64,000 bases of DNA from Xanthobacteraceae bacterium (lineage in GTDB: Bacteria; Pseudomonadota; Alphaproteobacteria; Rhizobiales; Xanthobacteraceae): contig JAQSWY010000010.1 of the NCBI GenBank assembly GCA_029266425.1, positions 1 through 64,000 on the forward strand, given 5' to 3'. The number at the start of each line of letters is the position of its first letter. The first letter of the stretch is position 1. A program made the position numbers and the translations under genes. Positions 36,772-51,008 of the stretch are shown in pieces. Under the pieces are notes generated by a model. The model saw only the letters and a program-made list of their open reading frames with translations. It made no database searches and was not told where the DNA came from.

Positions 36772-37795
36772 GGCGGGCCCGATCGCTCCGGCCCCGAAGC
36801 AGCTCGACGCCGCACGGCTCCTCGCCTCGTTCGAACCACACCAGGCGGTCCTGCTCGCCGTCTCCGGCGGGCCGGATTCCACAGCGCTCATGCTGCTCGC
36901 CGCCCGCTGGCGGGCCGCGCGGACCGACGGCCCCCGCCTCTACGCTGCCACCATCGATCACGGCCTGCGCGCCGAGGCGCGGGCGGAAGCGCAAGCCGTC
37001 GCCGCGCTCGCCGGCACCCTCGGAATCCCCCACGCCATACTCGACTGGGCCGGCATCAAGCCGGCGCAGGGCCTCCAGGAGGCGGCGCGCGACGCCCGCT
37101 ACGAGCTGCTCGCCGGACATGCGCGCGCAATCGGTGCCGATGCCATCGCCACCGCTCACACCCTGGACGACCAGGCCGAGACCGTGCTGTTCCGCCTGAT
37201 GCGCGGCTCCGGCATTGCCGGCCTTGCCGGTATTCCCACCGAGCGGCCTCTCGGGGAACTCGCTTTGCTGCGCCCCTTGCTCGGGGCGCCGAAAGCCGCG
37301 CTCATCGCATATTGCCGGGAGGCCGGCGTCGCCTTCATCGAGGATCCGTCGAACCGTAATCCGCGATTCGCCCGTGCGCGGCTGCGCAAGCTTCTCCCGC
37401 TGCTTGCTGCCGAGGGCCTCGATGCGGAGGCGCTGGCCCGGGTCGCGTCCCGCATGGCGCGGGCCGACGCCGCGCTGGAGGCGGCCAGCGATACCGCAGC
37501 CGCGACCATCTACCTCATCCCACCCTCCGACACCCTCGTCCGCCTCGACAAGGCCGCGCTCATCGCCCTACCGGACGAGATTGCGCTGCGCCTCCTTGGC
37601 CGGGCGATCGCGCGGACGGCACGCGAAGGCCCGGCGGAACTCGGCAAGCTGGAGGCGCTGCTCGCCTGGTTGCAGGCCAGCGCCGGTACCCCGGGCGCCG
37701 CCCGGACACTGGCCGGCGCGCTGGTCCGGGTGGAGGCCAAGGCGGTGTCGGTGCGCGCTGCGCCACCTCGCCGTGCACCTCTTTCTTCACTCTGA
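36758..37795 (+). CDS. tilS: tRNA(Ile)-lysidine synthetase
   Basis: 345 residues from a GTG at 36758 with GGGAG about 8 bases upstream. The N-terminal PP-loop is LAVSGGPDSTALMLLAARW, followed by ATIDHGLRAEA, ATAHTLDDQAETVLFRLMRGS and the RNPRFARARLR segment. It ligates lysine onto C34 of the AUA-decoding isoleucine tRNA and is essential. The frame stays open to 36602 inside cpoB, but that part is not conserved. Short C-terminal domains are normal in alphaproteobacteria. Confidence 0.93.
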   Translation: MSAAEAGPIAPAPKQLDAARLLASFEPHQAVLLAVSGGPDSTALMLLAARWRAARTDGPRLYAATIDHGLRAEARAEAQAVAALAGTLGIPHAILDWAGIKPAQGLQEAARDARYELLAGHARAIGADAIATAHTLDDQAETVLFRLMRGSGIAGLAGIPTERPLGELALLRPLLGAPKAALIAYCREAGVAFIEDPSNRNPRFARARLRKLLPLLAAEGLDAEALARVASRMARADAALEAASDTAAATIYLIPPSDTLVRLDKAALIALPDEIALRLLGRAIARTAREGPAELGKLEALLAWLQASAGTPGAARTLAGALVRVEAKAVSVRAAPPRRAPLSSL

Positions 37796-37944
37796 CGCGA
37801 AATTGCGCGGCCGCTGACGTCACGGTTCTGACCCGACATCTTGGCAAGCAAGGAGCCGGGACCTAAATTACGATGCGAAATGGGAGGGACCGCCAGCGCC
37901 GGCGGTACCGCGCGCCGGTATCATCCGGCGTCGAAAGGACAATG

Positions 37945-39861
<1,917 letters not shown>

Positions 39862-39886
39862 GCCGATAGGCCGCTCTGAAATAGAA

Positions 39887-39916
39887 ACGCCCGCTGCGAC
39901 AAGCAGCGGGCGTTTT
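39887..39916 (+). terminator. Rho-independent terminator after ftsH
   Basis: ACGCCCGCTGC/GCAGCGGGCGT perfect 11-base stem with a 5-base loop, followed by TTT. It is 26 bases after the stop. Confidence 0.88.
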
Positions 39917-39925
39917 CAGTTCACG

Positions 39926-39970
39926 ACGTCATCCTGAGGTGCGAGCGCAGCCAGCCTCGAAGGATGACGT
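39926..39970. repeat. Palindromic intergenic repeat, family A, half copy
   Basis: Only one module is present: GTCATCCTGAGGTGCGAGCGCAGCCAGCCTCGAAGGATGAC. It lies between the convergent ftsH and ROK-like genes. Confidence 0.75.
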
Positions 39971-39986
39971 TGCGGGGTCTGGTTCC

Positions 39987-41081
39987 TCACCCCTTCTTCT
40001 TCTTCACCTTCCCCCGATTGGTGAAGCGCGCATTGCCGAGCCCGGTGCCGACCGTGAGCACCCCCCAGCGCTCGACATCCTGCATGAACGACGCCTGGCT
40101 CAGCCCCTGCACCACGGCGTCATTGTGCAGGATGACGGCAGTGTCGGCGCCACCTATGCGCGGGATCGCCTTGCGCAGCGCCGCCGGCAGATTGAAGCGC
40201 CGGCTCTCCCAGTTGCCCGGCAGGTTCTGGGCGCCCGTCTCGATTCCGCCATCCTCGGAAATCTCTCCCGGGCAGCCTATGCCGATGAAAGGCGCGAGCT
40301 TCAGATCCTGCTTCTCGGCATCGTGGATCAGGTCCTCCAGCATCGCCACCAGCCCGTCGATCGCCGCTTCCCGATCGAGTTCCTCGTCATCGGCGTGCCG
40401 CCACAGTTCGAACCGCAACACCGAAGCCTTGGAAAGATCCTCGCGCTTCCCGAGGTTCAGCTCGACGATGCCCGCCCGCATATTGGTGCCGCCAATATCG
40501 ACGGCGAGGATGCTGTCATGGCCGGAGAACAACCAGCTCGGCGCCAGATGTGCCGCGCCGATAAGCCCGGCCTCGTTCGGCTCATGGCGGATCGGCTGCA
40601 GCTCGATGTCGATCTCGCCCTCGCGCAGCAGCAACTCGGCGCGGGCGAGGGCAATTGCGGTGAAGCGGTTGGCGCTCATGCCGCCGCCCACGACGACGCG
40701 CTGCGTGTCGCGCCATTCTTTAGTGCGCAGCAGACGCCGCAGCACCTTCGCCAGATCCTGCGCATAGTCCTCGGCCGCGCTCAGCACCATGGCCTGGTCG
40801 AACGGCTCGCCGTTCTTGAGGAGACGGTCGAGCTGCTGCTTCGACACCTTGCCGGTCATCGGCTCGCCGAATGGATCCTTGCGCCGCTGCGCCGCGAGCG
40901 CCCGCCAATGGTCCAGCGCCTCGAAGAAGGCATCTCGCCGGGCACGATCGCCGACGAAGCCCTCTTCGTCGCGCAATTGGCTGTTATAGCCGTCGACGGT
41001 CACCGAGGGCAGCAGCGCGGCGCCATGGCCTGCTATGGCGGGACCGGGGATAGCCGTCGCCGCCGCGTTGTTCTTCGCCAT
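39987..41081 (-). CDS. ROK/ASKHA-type sugar-kinase-like protein with circularly permuted motif order
   Basis: 364 residues. The ROK motifs are clear but in unusual order. Motifs normally found at the C-terminus come first: RVVVGGGMSANRF at 128-140 and EAGLIGAAHLA at 170-180. Those normally at the N-terminus follow: ILAVDIGGTNMRAGIVE (phosphate 1, 191-207), IGIGCPGE (266-273), HNDAVVQG with the catalytic-base-like Asp321, and GTGLGNARF (345-353) almost at the end. I see no CXCGXXGCXE zinc motif. A sugar-phosphorylating role is inferred only from motifs. It lies between ftsH and glmM on the opposite strand. Confidence 0.82.
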   Translation of the reverse strand: MAKNNAAATAIPGPAIAGHGAALLPSVTVDGYNSQLRDEEGFVGDRARRDAFFEALDHWRALAAQRRKDPFGEPMTGKVSKQQLDRLLKNGEPFDQAMVLSAAEDYAQDLAKVLRRLLRTKEWRDTQRVVVGGGMSANRFTAIALARAELLLREGEIDIELQPIRHEPNEAGLIGAAHLAPSWLFSGHDSILAVDIGGTNMRAGIVELNLGKREDLSKASVLRFELWRHADDEELDREAAIDGLVAMLEDLIHDAEKQDLKLAPFIGIGCPGEISEDGGIETGAQNLPGNWESRRFNLPAALRKAIPRIGGADTAVILHNDAVVQGLSQASFMQDVERWGVLTVGTGLGNARFTNRGKVKKKKG

Positions 41082-41290
41082 ATGTAGGGGTACCTTCGCC
41101 GTAGATGCACGGACAACGGCGCCGTAGTGCGAATGGTTTCACAGTGTATGCGATAGCTGATCCCTGTTTCGGCGAAAGGTTGCCGTTAGGGAACAATTGG
41201 TAATATCTGCTCACCATATGTGAACGCGGACGTTGCACGATCCGTCTAGAAGAAGAATCGGGTGGACGCGCCGGACAGAGGGCTACGATC

Positions 41291-42634
<1,344 letters not shown>

Positions 42635-42657
42635 GCGGCGCGATCGACTTCGAAGTA

Positions 42658-42741
42658 CGTCATGGCCGGCTTGTCCCGGCCATCTCGATTTCGGATGCAT
42701 TGGCGGTCATGGAGATCCCCGGCACAAGGCCGGGGATGACG
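42658..42741. repeat. Palindromic intergenic repeat, family B, copy 4
   Basis: CGTCATGGCCGGCTTGTCCCGGCCAT...GAGATCCCCGGCACAAGGCCGGGGATGAC. It lies between the convergent glmM and choV genes. Confidence 0.8.
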
Positions 42742-42766
42742 TCGAACTGGAATTGCAGCGCCAGAT

Positions 42767-43960
42767 CTACCCGTCCAGCCGTCGCAGCAGCCCGCGATAG
42801 ATCTCGTCATCGTCGCACAGCCCGGCGAGCCGGCCGAGATTGTCGACCAGCAGGATCGGCAGCTCGGTGTGCCGCTTCAGTTCGATCGCCGCCTTCAGCC
42901 GGAGGTCGACCGGCGCGACGATGCAGTCGCAATCATGCGCCAGCTTGGGGTCTATCAGCCCGGCCTCGCCGTCAGCGACCGCGAGCAGACCCTCGCGGCC
43001 GTCGAGATCGAGCGAGAGCGGACGGTTCTCGCCATCGACCTTGACCCGCACCCGCCCGCTCTTGTCGAGCATGAACGCATCGCCCTCGCGCGGCAGGCTC
43101 GCCGTCGGGCGCATCACCGCGGTGCCGCGCAGCACGTTCAGCGGGTTCATGTGCTTGACGAATTCGGCGACATAGGCGTTCGCCGGCCGCAGCAATATGT
43201 CCTCCGCCGTGCCGGCCTGCACGATACGCCCGCCTTCCATGATGGCGATCGTATTGCCGAGCTTGAGCGCCTCGTCGAGATCGTGGCTGACGAAGACGAT
43301 GGTCTTCTGGATGCGCTTCTGCAGGTCGAGCAGTTCGTCCTGCAGCTTGTCGCGGATCAGCGGATCGAGCGCGGAGAACGGCTCGTCCATCAGGAGGATC
43401 TCGGCGTCGGTGGCAAACGCCCGGGCGAGGCCGACGCGCTGCTGCATGCCGCCGGAGAGCTCATGGGTGTATTTGTTCGCCCAATTGGTGAGGCCGACCA
43501 TGGCGAGCTTCTCGTCGACGATCCTGGTGCGCTCCGCCGCCGGCGTGCCGCGCAGCTCCAGCCCGAAGCCGACATTGTCGCGAACCGTGCGCCACGGCAG
43601 GAGGCCGAACTGCTGGAACACCATGGAGACGGTGTGCATGCGGATCTCGCGCAGCGTGTCCTCGTTGCACTTGGCGACATCGACGGCGGAGCCCTCATGC
43701 TCCACCAGCACCTCGCCGCGCGCGACCTCGTTCAGCCGGTTGACCGCGCGCAGGATCGTCGACTTGCCGGAGCCGGAGAGCCCCATCAGCACGCAGATCT
43801 CGCCGCGCTCGATCTTCAGGCTGACGCCGGCGGCGCCGAGCACAGCGCCGGTCTTGTGCAGGATCTCGTCGCGCGTGCCGCCCTTGTCGATGAGGGCGAG
43901 CGCGGCCTTCCGTTCGGCACCGAACACGATATCGACATTGCGGAATTCGACGACGGCCAC
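42767..43960 (-). CDS. choV: Choline/glycine betaine ABC transporter ATP-binding protein
   Basis: 397 residues, ProV/OpuAA-type ATPase. Walker A is GLSGSGKSTILRAVN, the signature LSGGMQQRVGLARAF, Walker B EILLMDEPFSALDP and the switch His in IVFVSHDLDEAL. A C-terminal regulatory CBS-like region follows. It is last in choX-choW-choV; 3 bases separate it from choW. Choline as substrate is inferred from the ChoX ligand residues and the adjacent bet genes. Confidence 0.92.
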   Translation of the reverse strand: MAVVEFRNVDIVFGAERKAALALIDKGGTRDEILHKTGAVLGAAGVSLKIERGEICVLMGLSGSGKSTILRAVNRLNEVARGEVLVEHEGSAVDVAKCNEDTLREIRMHTVSMVFQQFGLLPWRTVRDNVGFGLELRGTPAAERTRIVDEKLAMVGLTNWANKYTHELSGGMQQRVGLARAFATDAEILLMDEPFSALDPLIRDKLQDELLDLQKRIQKTIVFVSHDLDEALKLGNTIAIMEGGRIVQAGTAEDILLRPANAYVAEFVKHMNPLNVLRGTAVMRPTASLPREGDAFMLDKSGRVRVKVDGENRPLSLDLDGREGLLAVADGEAGLIDPKLAHDCDCIVAPVDLRLKAAIELKRHTELPILLVDNLGRLAGLCDDDEIYRGLLRRLDG

Positions 43961-43963
43961 GGC

Positions 43964-44815
43964 TCAGCTCCTTTTCGAGCGGCGTTCGGGTTGCTTGCAG
44001 ACGCGGTCGAGCACGATGGCGAGCACGACGATGGCAAGTCCGGCCTCGAAGCCCATGGAGATGTTGACCGAGTTCAGCGCCCGCACCACCGGCTTGCCGA
44101 GGCCGTCGGCGCCAACCAGGGCCGCGATCACCACCATGGACAGGCTGAGCATGATGCACTGGGTGACCCCGGCCATGATGGTCGGCAGCGCACAGGGCAG
44201 CTCGACCTTGAACAGCAGCTGCCGCTTGGTGGCGCCGAACGCCTTGCCGGCCTCATAGAGATTGGTCGGCACCGAGGAGATGCCGAGATGGGTCAGCCGG
44301 ATCGGCGCCGGAATGGCGAAGATCACGGTCGAGATCAGTCCCGGCACCGCGCCGAGGCCGAACAACACCAGTGTCGGGATCAGGTACACGAAAGTTGGGA
44401 TCGTCTGCATCAGGTCCAGCACCGGACGGATCGCGGTGTAGAGCCAGGGCCGGTGCGCGGCGGCGATCCCGATCGGCACGCCGAGGACGACGCACACCAG
44501 GGTCGCGCAGATCACCAGCGACAGCGTCTCGATGGTGGCCTGCCAATAGCCGAGATTGGCGACCAGCAGCAGCGCGGCGAGGATGAAGATCACCAGCCCG
44601 ATGGAACGGTGCATCAGCCAGGCGCCCAGCGCGAACAGCGCAATGAGCAGCAGCGGCGGCACGAACAGCAGCCCCGCCGTGAGCCCGTCGATCAGCCCGC
44701 CCAGCACCAGCGAGATGAAGTCGAACACGCTCTGGCCGTGTTCGGTCAGGAAGTCGACGAAGGTCTTCAGCCAGTTTCCCAGCGGGATCTTGTTCTCGGT
44801 CAGCCAGTCATACAT
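43964..44815 (-). CDS. choW: Choline/glycine betaine ABC transporter permease
   Basis: 283 residues from the ATG at 44815, which has GGGAG with a 6-base spacer; an ATG at 44839 is less well placed. About six transmembrane helices and the EAA-type loop contacting the ATPase (YEAGKAFGATKRQLLFKVELPCALPTI, visible in part as EAGKAFGATKRQLLFKVELP). ProW-family. A family-D palindromic repeat separates it from choX. Confidence 0.91.
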   Translation of the reverse strand: MYDWLTENKIPLGNWLKTFVDFLTEHGQSVFDFISLVLGGLIDGLTAGLLFVPPLLLIALFALGAWLMHRSIGLVIFILAALLLVANLGYWQATIETLSLVICATLVCVVLGVPIGIAAAHRPWLYTAIRPVLDLMQTIPTFVYLIPTLVLFGLGAVPGLISTVIFAIPAPIRLTHLGISSVPTNLYEAGKAFGATKRQLLFKVELPCALPTIMAGVTQCIMLSLSMVVIAALVGADGLGKPVVRALNSVNISMGFEAGLAIVVLAIVLDRVCKQPERRSKRS

Positions 44816-44849
44816 CGGGCGCTCCCGGCGGGCAGGCATGAGGGATTAG

Positions 44850-44944
44850 CTCCCTCTCCCCGACGGGGAGAGGGATGGGGTGAGGGGGGCCACGACCGCG
44901 ATCTCGGCGAACCCCTCACCCGACCCTCTCCCTCAAGGAGAGGG
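44850..44944. repeat. Palindromic intergenic repeat, family D, copy 2, inside the choXWV operon
   Basis: CTCCCTCTCCCCGACGGGGAGAGGG then TGGGGTGAGGGG and, inverted, CCCCTCACCCGACCCTCTCC..AAGGAGAGGG. It fills most of the 145-base gap between choX and choW, where an RNA hairpin could stabilise the choX part of the transcript or limit readthrough. Confidence 0.82.
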
Positions 44945-44960
44945 CCTTAGCCACGTTGAG

Positions 44961-45917
44961 TCAGATCTTCAGGGCCTTCTTCACCGCGTCCACCGCCGGC
45001 TTGCCGTCGATGGTGGTGACGCCGTTGAGCCAGGGCGTCCACACGGTCGGGTTGGCCTTCAGCCACTTCTCGGCGGCCTTGGCCGGATCCATGCCGTCGA
45101 ACAGGATATAGCCCATCACCACATTCTCGGCCTCGAGCGAGAATTTCAGGTTCTTGGTGAGCGCCCCGACATTCGGGCATTCGGTGACATAGCCGGCCCG
45201 AGTGTTGGTGTAGACGGTGGCGCCGCCATAGTTCGGGCCGAACACATCGTCGCCGCCTTCGAGATACTTCAGTGGATACTTGGTGTTCATCGGGTGCGGC
45301 TCCCAGCCGAGGAAGACGATGGCTTCCTTGCGCTTGGAGGCGCGCTCGACCTGGGCCAGCATGCCCTGCTCCGAGGATTCGACGACATCGAAGCCCTTGA
45401 GGCCGAACTTGTCGGCCTTGATCATGTCGAGGATCAGCCGATTTCCGTCATTGCCCGGCTCGATACCGTAGATCTTGTTGTTGAGCTTGTCCTTGAACTT
45501 GGCGATGTCGGCAAACGACTTGAGCCCGGAATCATAGAGATAGGCCGGCACCGCCAGCGTGTATTTTGCGCCTTCGAGATTGACGCCGAGAACGTCGACG
45601 CTCTTGTCTTCGCGATAGGGCTTGAGGTCGGCTTCCATGGTCGGCATCCAGTTGCCGAGGAAGATGTCGATGTCCTTGGTCTGCATCGACTTGTAGGTGA
45701 CCGGCACCGAGAGCACCTGCGTCTTCGGCGTATAGCCGAGCGCCTCGAGCAGATAGGAAGTGATGGCCGTGGTGGCGGTGATGTCGGTCCAGCCGACATC
45801 GGCGAACCTCACCGCCTTGCAGGACGCCGGCTCGGCCGCATGAGCGGGTCGATCGAAGGGGACGACGAGGACGGCCACACCGAGGGCCATGGTCGCCAGA
45901 ATCTTGAAGCTGCGCAT
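44961..45917 (-). CDS. choX: Choline-binding periplasmic protein of the ABC transporter
   Basis: 318 residues with signal peptide (ILATMALGVAVLVVPFDRPAHA, cleavage AHA|A). It is ChoX/ProX type II binding protein. Aromatic residues that would form the quaternary-ammonium cage are present: Trp43 in VGWTD, Trp in LGNWMP, Tyr in PAYLYDSG and Trp in LGWEPHPMN. It is transcribed divergently from betI-betB across a 347-base palindrome-rich region, so choline induction is likely. Confidence 0.92.
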   Translation of the reverse strand: MRSFKILATMALGVAVLVVPFDRPAHAAEPASCKAVRFADVGWTDITATTAITSYLLEALGYTPKTQVLSVPVTYKSMQTKDIDIFLGNWMPTMEADLKPYREDKSVDVLGVNLEGAKYTLAVPAYLYDSGLKSFADIAKFKDKLNNKIYGIEPGNDGNRLILDMIKADKFGLKGFDVVESSEQGMLAQVERASKRKEAIVFLGWEPHPMNTKYPLKYLEGGDDVFGPNYGGATVYTNTRAGYVTECPNVGALTKNLKFSLEAENVVMGYILFDGMDPAKAAEKWLKANPTVWTPWLNGVTTIDGKPAVDAVKKALKI

Positions 45918-46035
45918 CGTTCGCTGTTCCCGTTTGTCTGAACGCCGGTGCGATGCGGATCGCGCCTCCTCGACGCGGGCGCATCGACCCTACAATCCGG
46001 CGTTCCCGTACCGCGAGGTGCAAGGAGGCGCCGCG

Positions 46036-46077
46036 GCCCTTAAGGGCTCTCTTGAACAGCTATTCAAAAGCGCTTTT
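46036..46077. promoter_or_regulatory. Cluster of three palindromes in the choX / betI-betB divergent region
   Basis: GCCCTTAAGGGC (46036-46047, perfect), TTGAACAGCTATTCAA (46052-46067, one mismatched pair) and AAAAGCGCTTTT (46066-46077, perfect) lie within 42 bases. The middle one resembles TTGAAC...TTCAA operators reported for BetI. A further related sequence, TTGAACGGCTTTTCA, is at 46120-46134. Confidence 0.55.
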
Positions 46078-46206
46078 GCTATTTTGTCACGCGCAATTTT
46101 CGATCATTCGCCCTTTATATTGAACGGCTTTTCAGCATTCATAATACCAGAGACAGCAAGGCTGCACGGACCCGACACGCCTCGCGAGGCGGCGCGGCTT
46201 GCCTCG

Positions 46207-46247
46207 TTGCGTTCGCCGATACGATATGTATTGTCTGAGCGTTCAAT
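46207..46247 (+). promoter_or_regulatory. Candidate promoter with BetI-type operator ahead of betI-betB
   Basis: TTGCGT (46207-46212), a 16-base spacer and TATTGT (46229-46234) could form the -35/-10 elements. TGAGCGTTCAAT follows at 46236-46247, one base from the palindrome TGAACGTTCA, which is the core of known BetI operators. A repressor there would cover the transcription start. Confidence 0.45.
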
Positions 46248-46264
46248 TAGCGGCGGACGACCCC

Positions 46265-48394
<2,130 letters not shown>

Positions 48395-48407
48395 TGGCGC
48401 CGTACTG

Positions 48408-50063
48408 ATGGACCTGTTCGACTACATCATCATTGGCGCCGGCTCGGCCGGCTGCGTGCTGGCCGACCGCCTGTCCGCCGACGCGCGCAATCGCGTGCTC
48501 GTGCTGGAATATGGCGGCTCCGACCGCTCCATCTTCATCCAGATGCCGAGCGCGCTCTCCATCCCCATGAACATGGCCAAGTACAACTGGATGTATGAGA
48601 GCGAGCCGGAGCCAGGCCTAGGCGGCCGGCGCATCCATTGCCCGCGCGGCAAGGTGCTGGGCGGCTCTTCTTCCATCAATGGCCTCGTCTATGTCCGCGG
48701 CCATCCGGCCGATTTCGACCGCTGGGAAGAGGAAGGCGCGAACGGCTGGTCCTATGCCGACGTGCTTCCCTATTTTCGCCGCGCCGAAAGCCGGCGCGAC
48801 GGCGGCGATGAGTATCGTGGCACTGAAGGCCCGCTCGCCAATCGCTATGGCGAACTGAAGAACCCGCTCTACCACGCCTTCCTCGAGGCGGCGCTCGAGG
48901 CCGGCTATCCGGCGACCGGCGACATCAACGGCCATGCCCAGGAAGGCTTCGGCCGCATGGACATGACGGTGAAGGACGGGGTGCGCTGGTCGGCCGCAAA
49001 CGCCTATCTGAAGCCGGCTATGAATCGGGCGAACCTCAAGGTCGAGACCCATGCTCGGGTCGAGCGGATCGTCTTCGAGGGTCGCCGCGCCGTCGGCGTC
49101 GTCTATGAACACGGCAGTACGCGCCGCGAGGTGCGCGCCGCGCGCGAGGTGATCCTCTCCGGCGGCCCGATCAACTCGCCGCAATTGCTGAAGGTCTCCG
49201 GCATCGGCCCGGCCGAAGAGCTTCGCGAGCACGGCATCACGGTGCTGGCCGATCGTCCCGGAGTCGGCGAGAACCTGCAGGATCATCTGGAGTTCTACTT
49301 CCAGATGGCCTGCCGCCAGCCGATCACGCTCTATTCCTCCATGGGCCTCATCGCCCGCGGCATGATCGGCCTGCGCTGGCTGCTCAGGAAGGATGGCCTC
49401 GGGGCCACCAACCATTTCGAGGCCTGCGGCTTCGTCCGCTCGCGACCGGGCATCGCCTATCCCGACATCCAGTATCATTTCCTTCCCCTCGCCGTGACCT
49501 ATGACGGAAGGGGTCTGGCTTCCGAGCACGGCTTCCAGGCCCATGTCGGGCCGATGCGCTCCAAGAGCCGCGGCTGGGTCCGGCTCAGATCGGCGGATGT
49601 ACGGGACAAGCCACGAATCTTCTTCAACTATATGAGCCACGAGGACGACCGCGCAGAGATGCGCGCCTGCGTCCGGCTCACCCGCGAGATCTTCGCGCAG
49701 AAGGCGTTCGATCCCTATCGCGGCCGGGAGATCCAGCCGGGCGCGGATGTCGTCTCGGACGAGGCGATCGACGCCTTCATCGCCGAGAAGGTGGAGAGCG
49801 CCTATCACCCCTCCTGCACCTGCAAGATGGGCGCGGCATCCGATCCCATGGCGGTGGTGGATACCGAGGCGCGGGTGTTCGGCGTCGCCGGACTGCGCGT
49901 GGTGGATTCCTCCATCATGCCCTCGGTGACGACCGGCAACCTCAACGCCCCGACCATCATGCTGGCGGAGAAGGCCTCCGACCACATACTGGGGAAGCCG
50001 GCGCTGGCGCCGTCCAACACGCCTTACTACATCGCCGACAACTGGCAGACCGCGCAACGGTGA
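48408..50063 (+). CDS. betA: Choline dehydrogenase
   Basis: 551 residues, GMC flavoprotein. It has an N-terminal FAD-binding [22 protein letters not shown] signatures [18 protein letters not shown] and [18 protein letters not shown], and a C-terminal catalytic His region ([29 protein letters not shown]). It oxidises choline to betaine aldehyde, passing electrons to the respiratory chain. It lies 13 bases after betI-betB, so it is in the same operon. Confidence 0.95.
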   Translation: MDLFDYIIIGAGSAGCVLADRLSADARNRVLVLEYGGSDRSIFIQMPSALSIPMNMAKYNWMYESEPEPGLGGRRIHCPRGKVLGGSSSINGLVYVRGHPADFDRWEEEGANGWSYADVLPYFRRAESRRDGGDEYRGTEGPLANRYGELKNPLYHAFLEAALEAGYPATGDINGHAQEGFGRMDMTVKDGVRWSAANAYLKPAMNRANLKVETHARVERIVFEGRRAVGVVYEHGSTRREVRAAREVILSGGPINSPQLLKVSGIGPAEELREHGITVLADRPGVGENLQDHLEFYFQMACRQPITLYSSMGLIARGMIGLRWLLRKDGLGATNHFEACGFVRSRPGIAYPDIQYHFLPLAVTYDGRGLASEHGFQAHVGPMRSKSRGWVRLRSADVRDKPRIFFNYMSHEDDRAEMRACVRLTREIFAQKAFDPYRGREIQPGADVVSDEAIDAFIAEKVESAYHPSCTCKMGAASDPMAVVDTEARVFGVAGLRVVDSSIMPSVTTGNLNAPTIMLAEKASDHILGKPALAPSNTPYYIADNWQTAQR

Positions 50064-50082
50064 ACTGCCCTCGCGTCCTCAC

Positions 50083-50224
50083 AGCGTCATCCCGGACGGC
50101 CGAAGGCCGATCCGGGATCGTCCGCGGAATCCGGGCGCATTGCCCTTGGATCGCGCAGGCAAGAAGGTCCGCCCAGCCTCGGCGATCCCGGCTCTCCGGC
50201 TTCGCCTCCGGCCGGGATGACGGC
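50083..50224. repeat. Palindromic intergenic repeat, family C, copy 2
   Basis: GTCATCCCGGACGGCCGAAGGCCGATCCGGGATCG...GGCGATCCCGGCTCTCCGG...CCGGCCGGGATGAC, in the gap between the convergent betA and etfB genes. Confidence 0.75.
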
Positions 50225-50231
50225 ATGAGAC

Positions 50232-51008
50232 TTAGGACGACGTGGTGTCCGAGCGCCTCAGCACCCCGATCTCGCGCAGGAAGGCGATGATCTCCCGCGC
50301 CGCCTCGTCCGGCGTCGGCTCGACCAGCAGCCGCCCGCCGCCGCTCGCCGCTTCGGTCGCGGCCCTCAAGCGGTCCGCCGCGGAAGCGCTGGCCGCGGCC
50401 TTGGCGATCAGCTTCGGCCGCTTGCGATACGCGCGCTCCTCGATGGCGCGGGCCGCCAAGGGCGCGGCAATGCCGGCCCGCGTCTCGACCGTGCCGCGCC
50501 GTGCCGCGCCATAGGCGAAGGGCAGTGGTGCCGGCGCCGCAGGATGCACGGTGACGAACGCCGGCAGCCGGACCGTGACGCGCCGCCGCGCGCCCTTCGG
50601 CAGCGCCTGCTCGACGATGAGCGTGCCGTCCCCGCCTTCATGCAGCGCCACCGCATCGGCGACGATCGGATTCCCGAGCCGGCTGGCCAGCACATAGGGC
50701 AGCAGCCCGGAATCCTCCCCGCCCTGCCCCGAGCGGCCGGCGAGGATCAGGTCCGGCGTGTCCGCGCCCAGCACGGCAGCGAGGCTGTCCAGCGGATCGC
50801 TGCCCTCCGGCAGTACGATATGGCTGATGCGCGGCAGGCCGTGGCCGAGCGCGTCATGCACCGCGCTCGCATCGGGCCCGGCATGCAGCCCGGCGATGTC
50901 CGCCGGCAGCGAGCGCGCGAGGCGGATCGCCTGAAGTTCGACCGGCACCGGGCAGGCACGGCCGGAGACCGGATGGCGGCCCCCGGAGAGCAGCACGCTG
51001 ATCCTCAT
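50232..51008 (-). CDS. etfB: Electron transfer flavoprotein beta subunit, dimethylglycine demethylation cluster
   Basis: 258 residues from the ATG at 51008 (GGAGGGGG ribosome site, overlapping the etfA stop as ATGA). The ETF beta fold is seen in MRISVLLSGGRHPVS, DLILAGRSGQGGEDSGLLPYVLA and LPAFVTVHP. It probably accepts electrons from DgcA/DgcB and passes them towards ubiquinone. It is more divergent than the fatty-acid-linked EtfB, typical of this cluster. It is last in dgcA-dgcB-etfA-etfB. Confidence 0.85.
   Translation of the reverse strand: MRISVLLSGGRHPVSGRACPVPVELQAIRLARSLPADIAGLHAGPDASAVHDALGHGLPRISHIVLPEGSDPLDSLAAVLGADTPDLILAGRSGQGGEDSGLLPYVLASRLGNPIVADAVALHEGGDGTLIVEQALPKGARRRVTVRLPAFVTVHPAAPAPLPFAYGAARRGTVETRAGIAAPLAARAIEERAYRKRPKLIAKAAASASAADRLRAATEAASGGGRLLVEPTPDEAAREIIAFLREIGVLRRSDTTSS

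Noticed and set aside
46199-46264. Upstream extension of betI-betB to 46199
   Set aside because: It would place the start within the candidate promoter, and it adds residues not found in BetI proteins.
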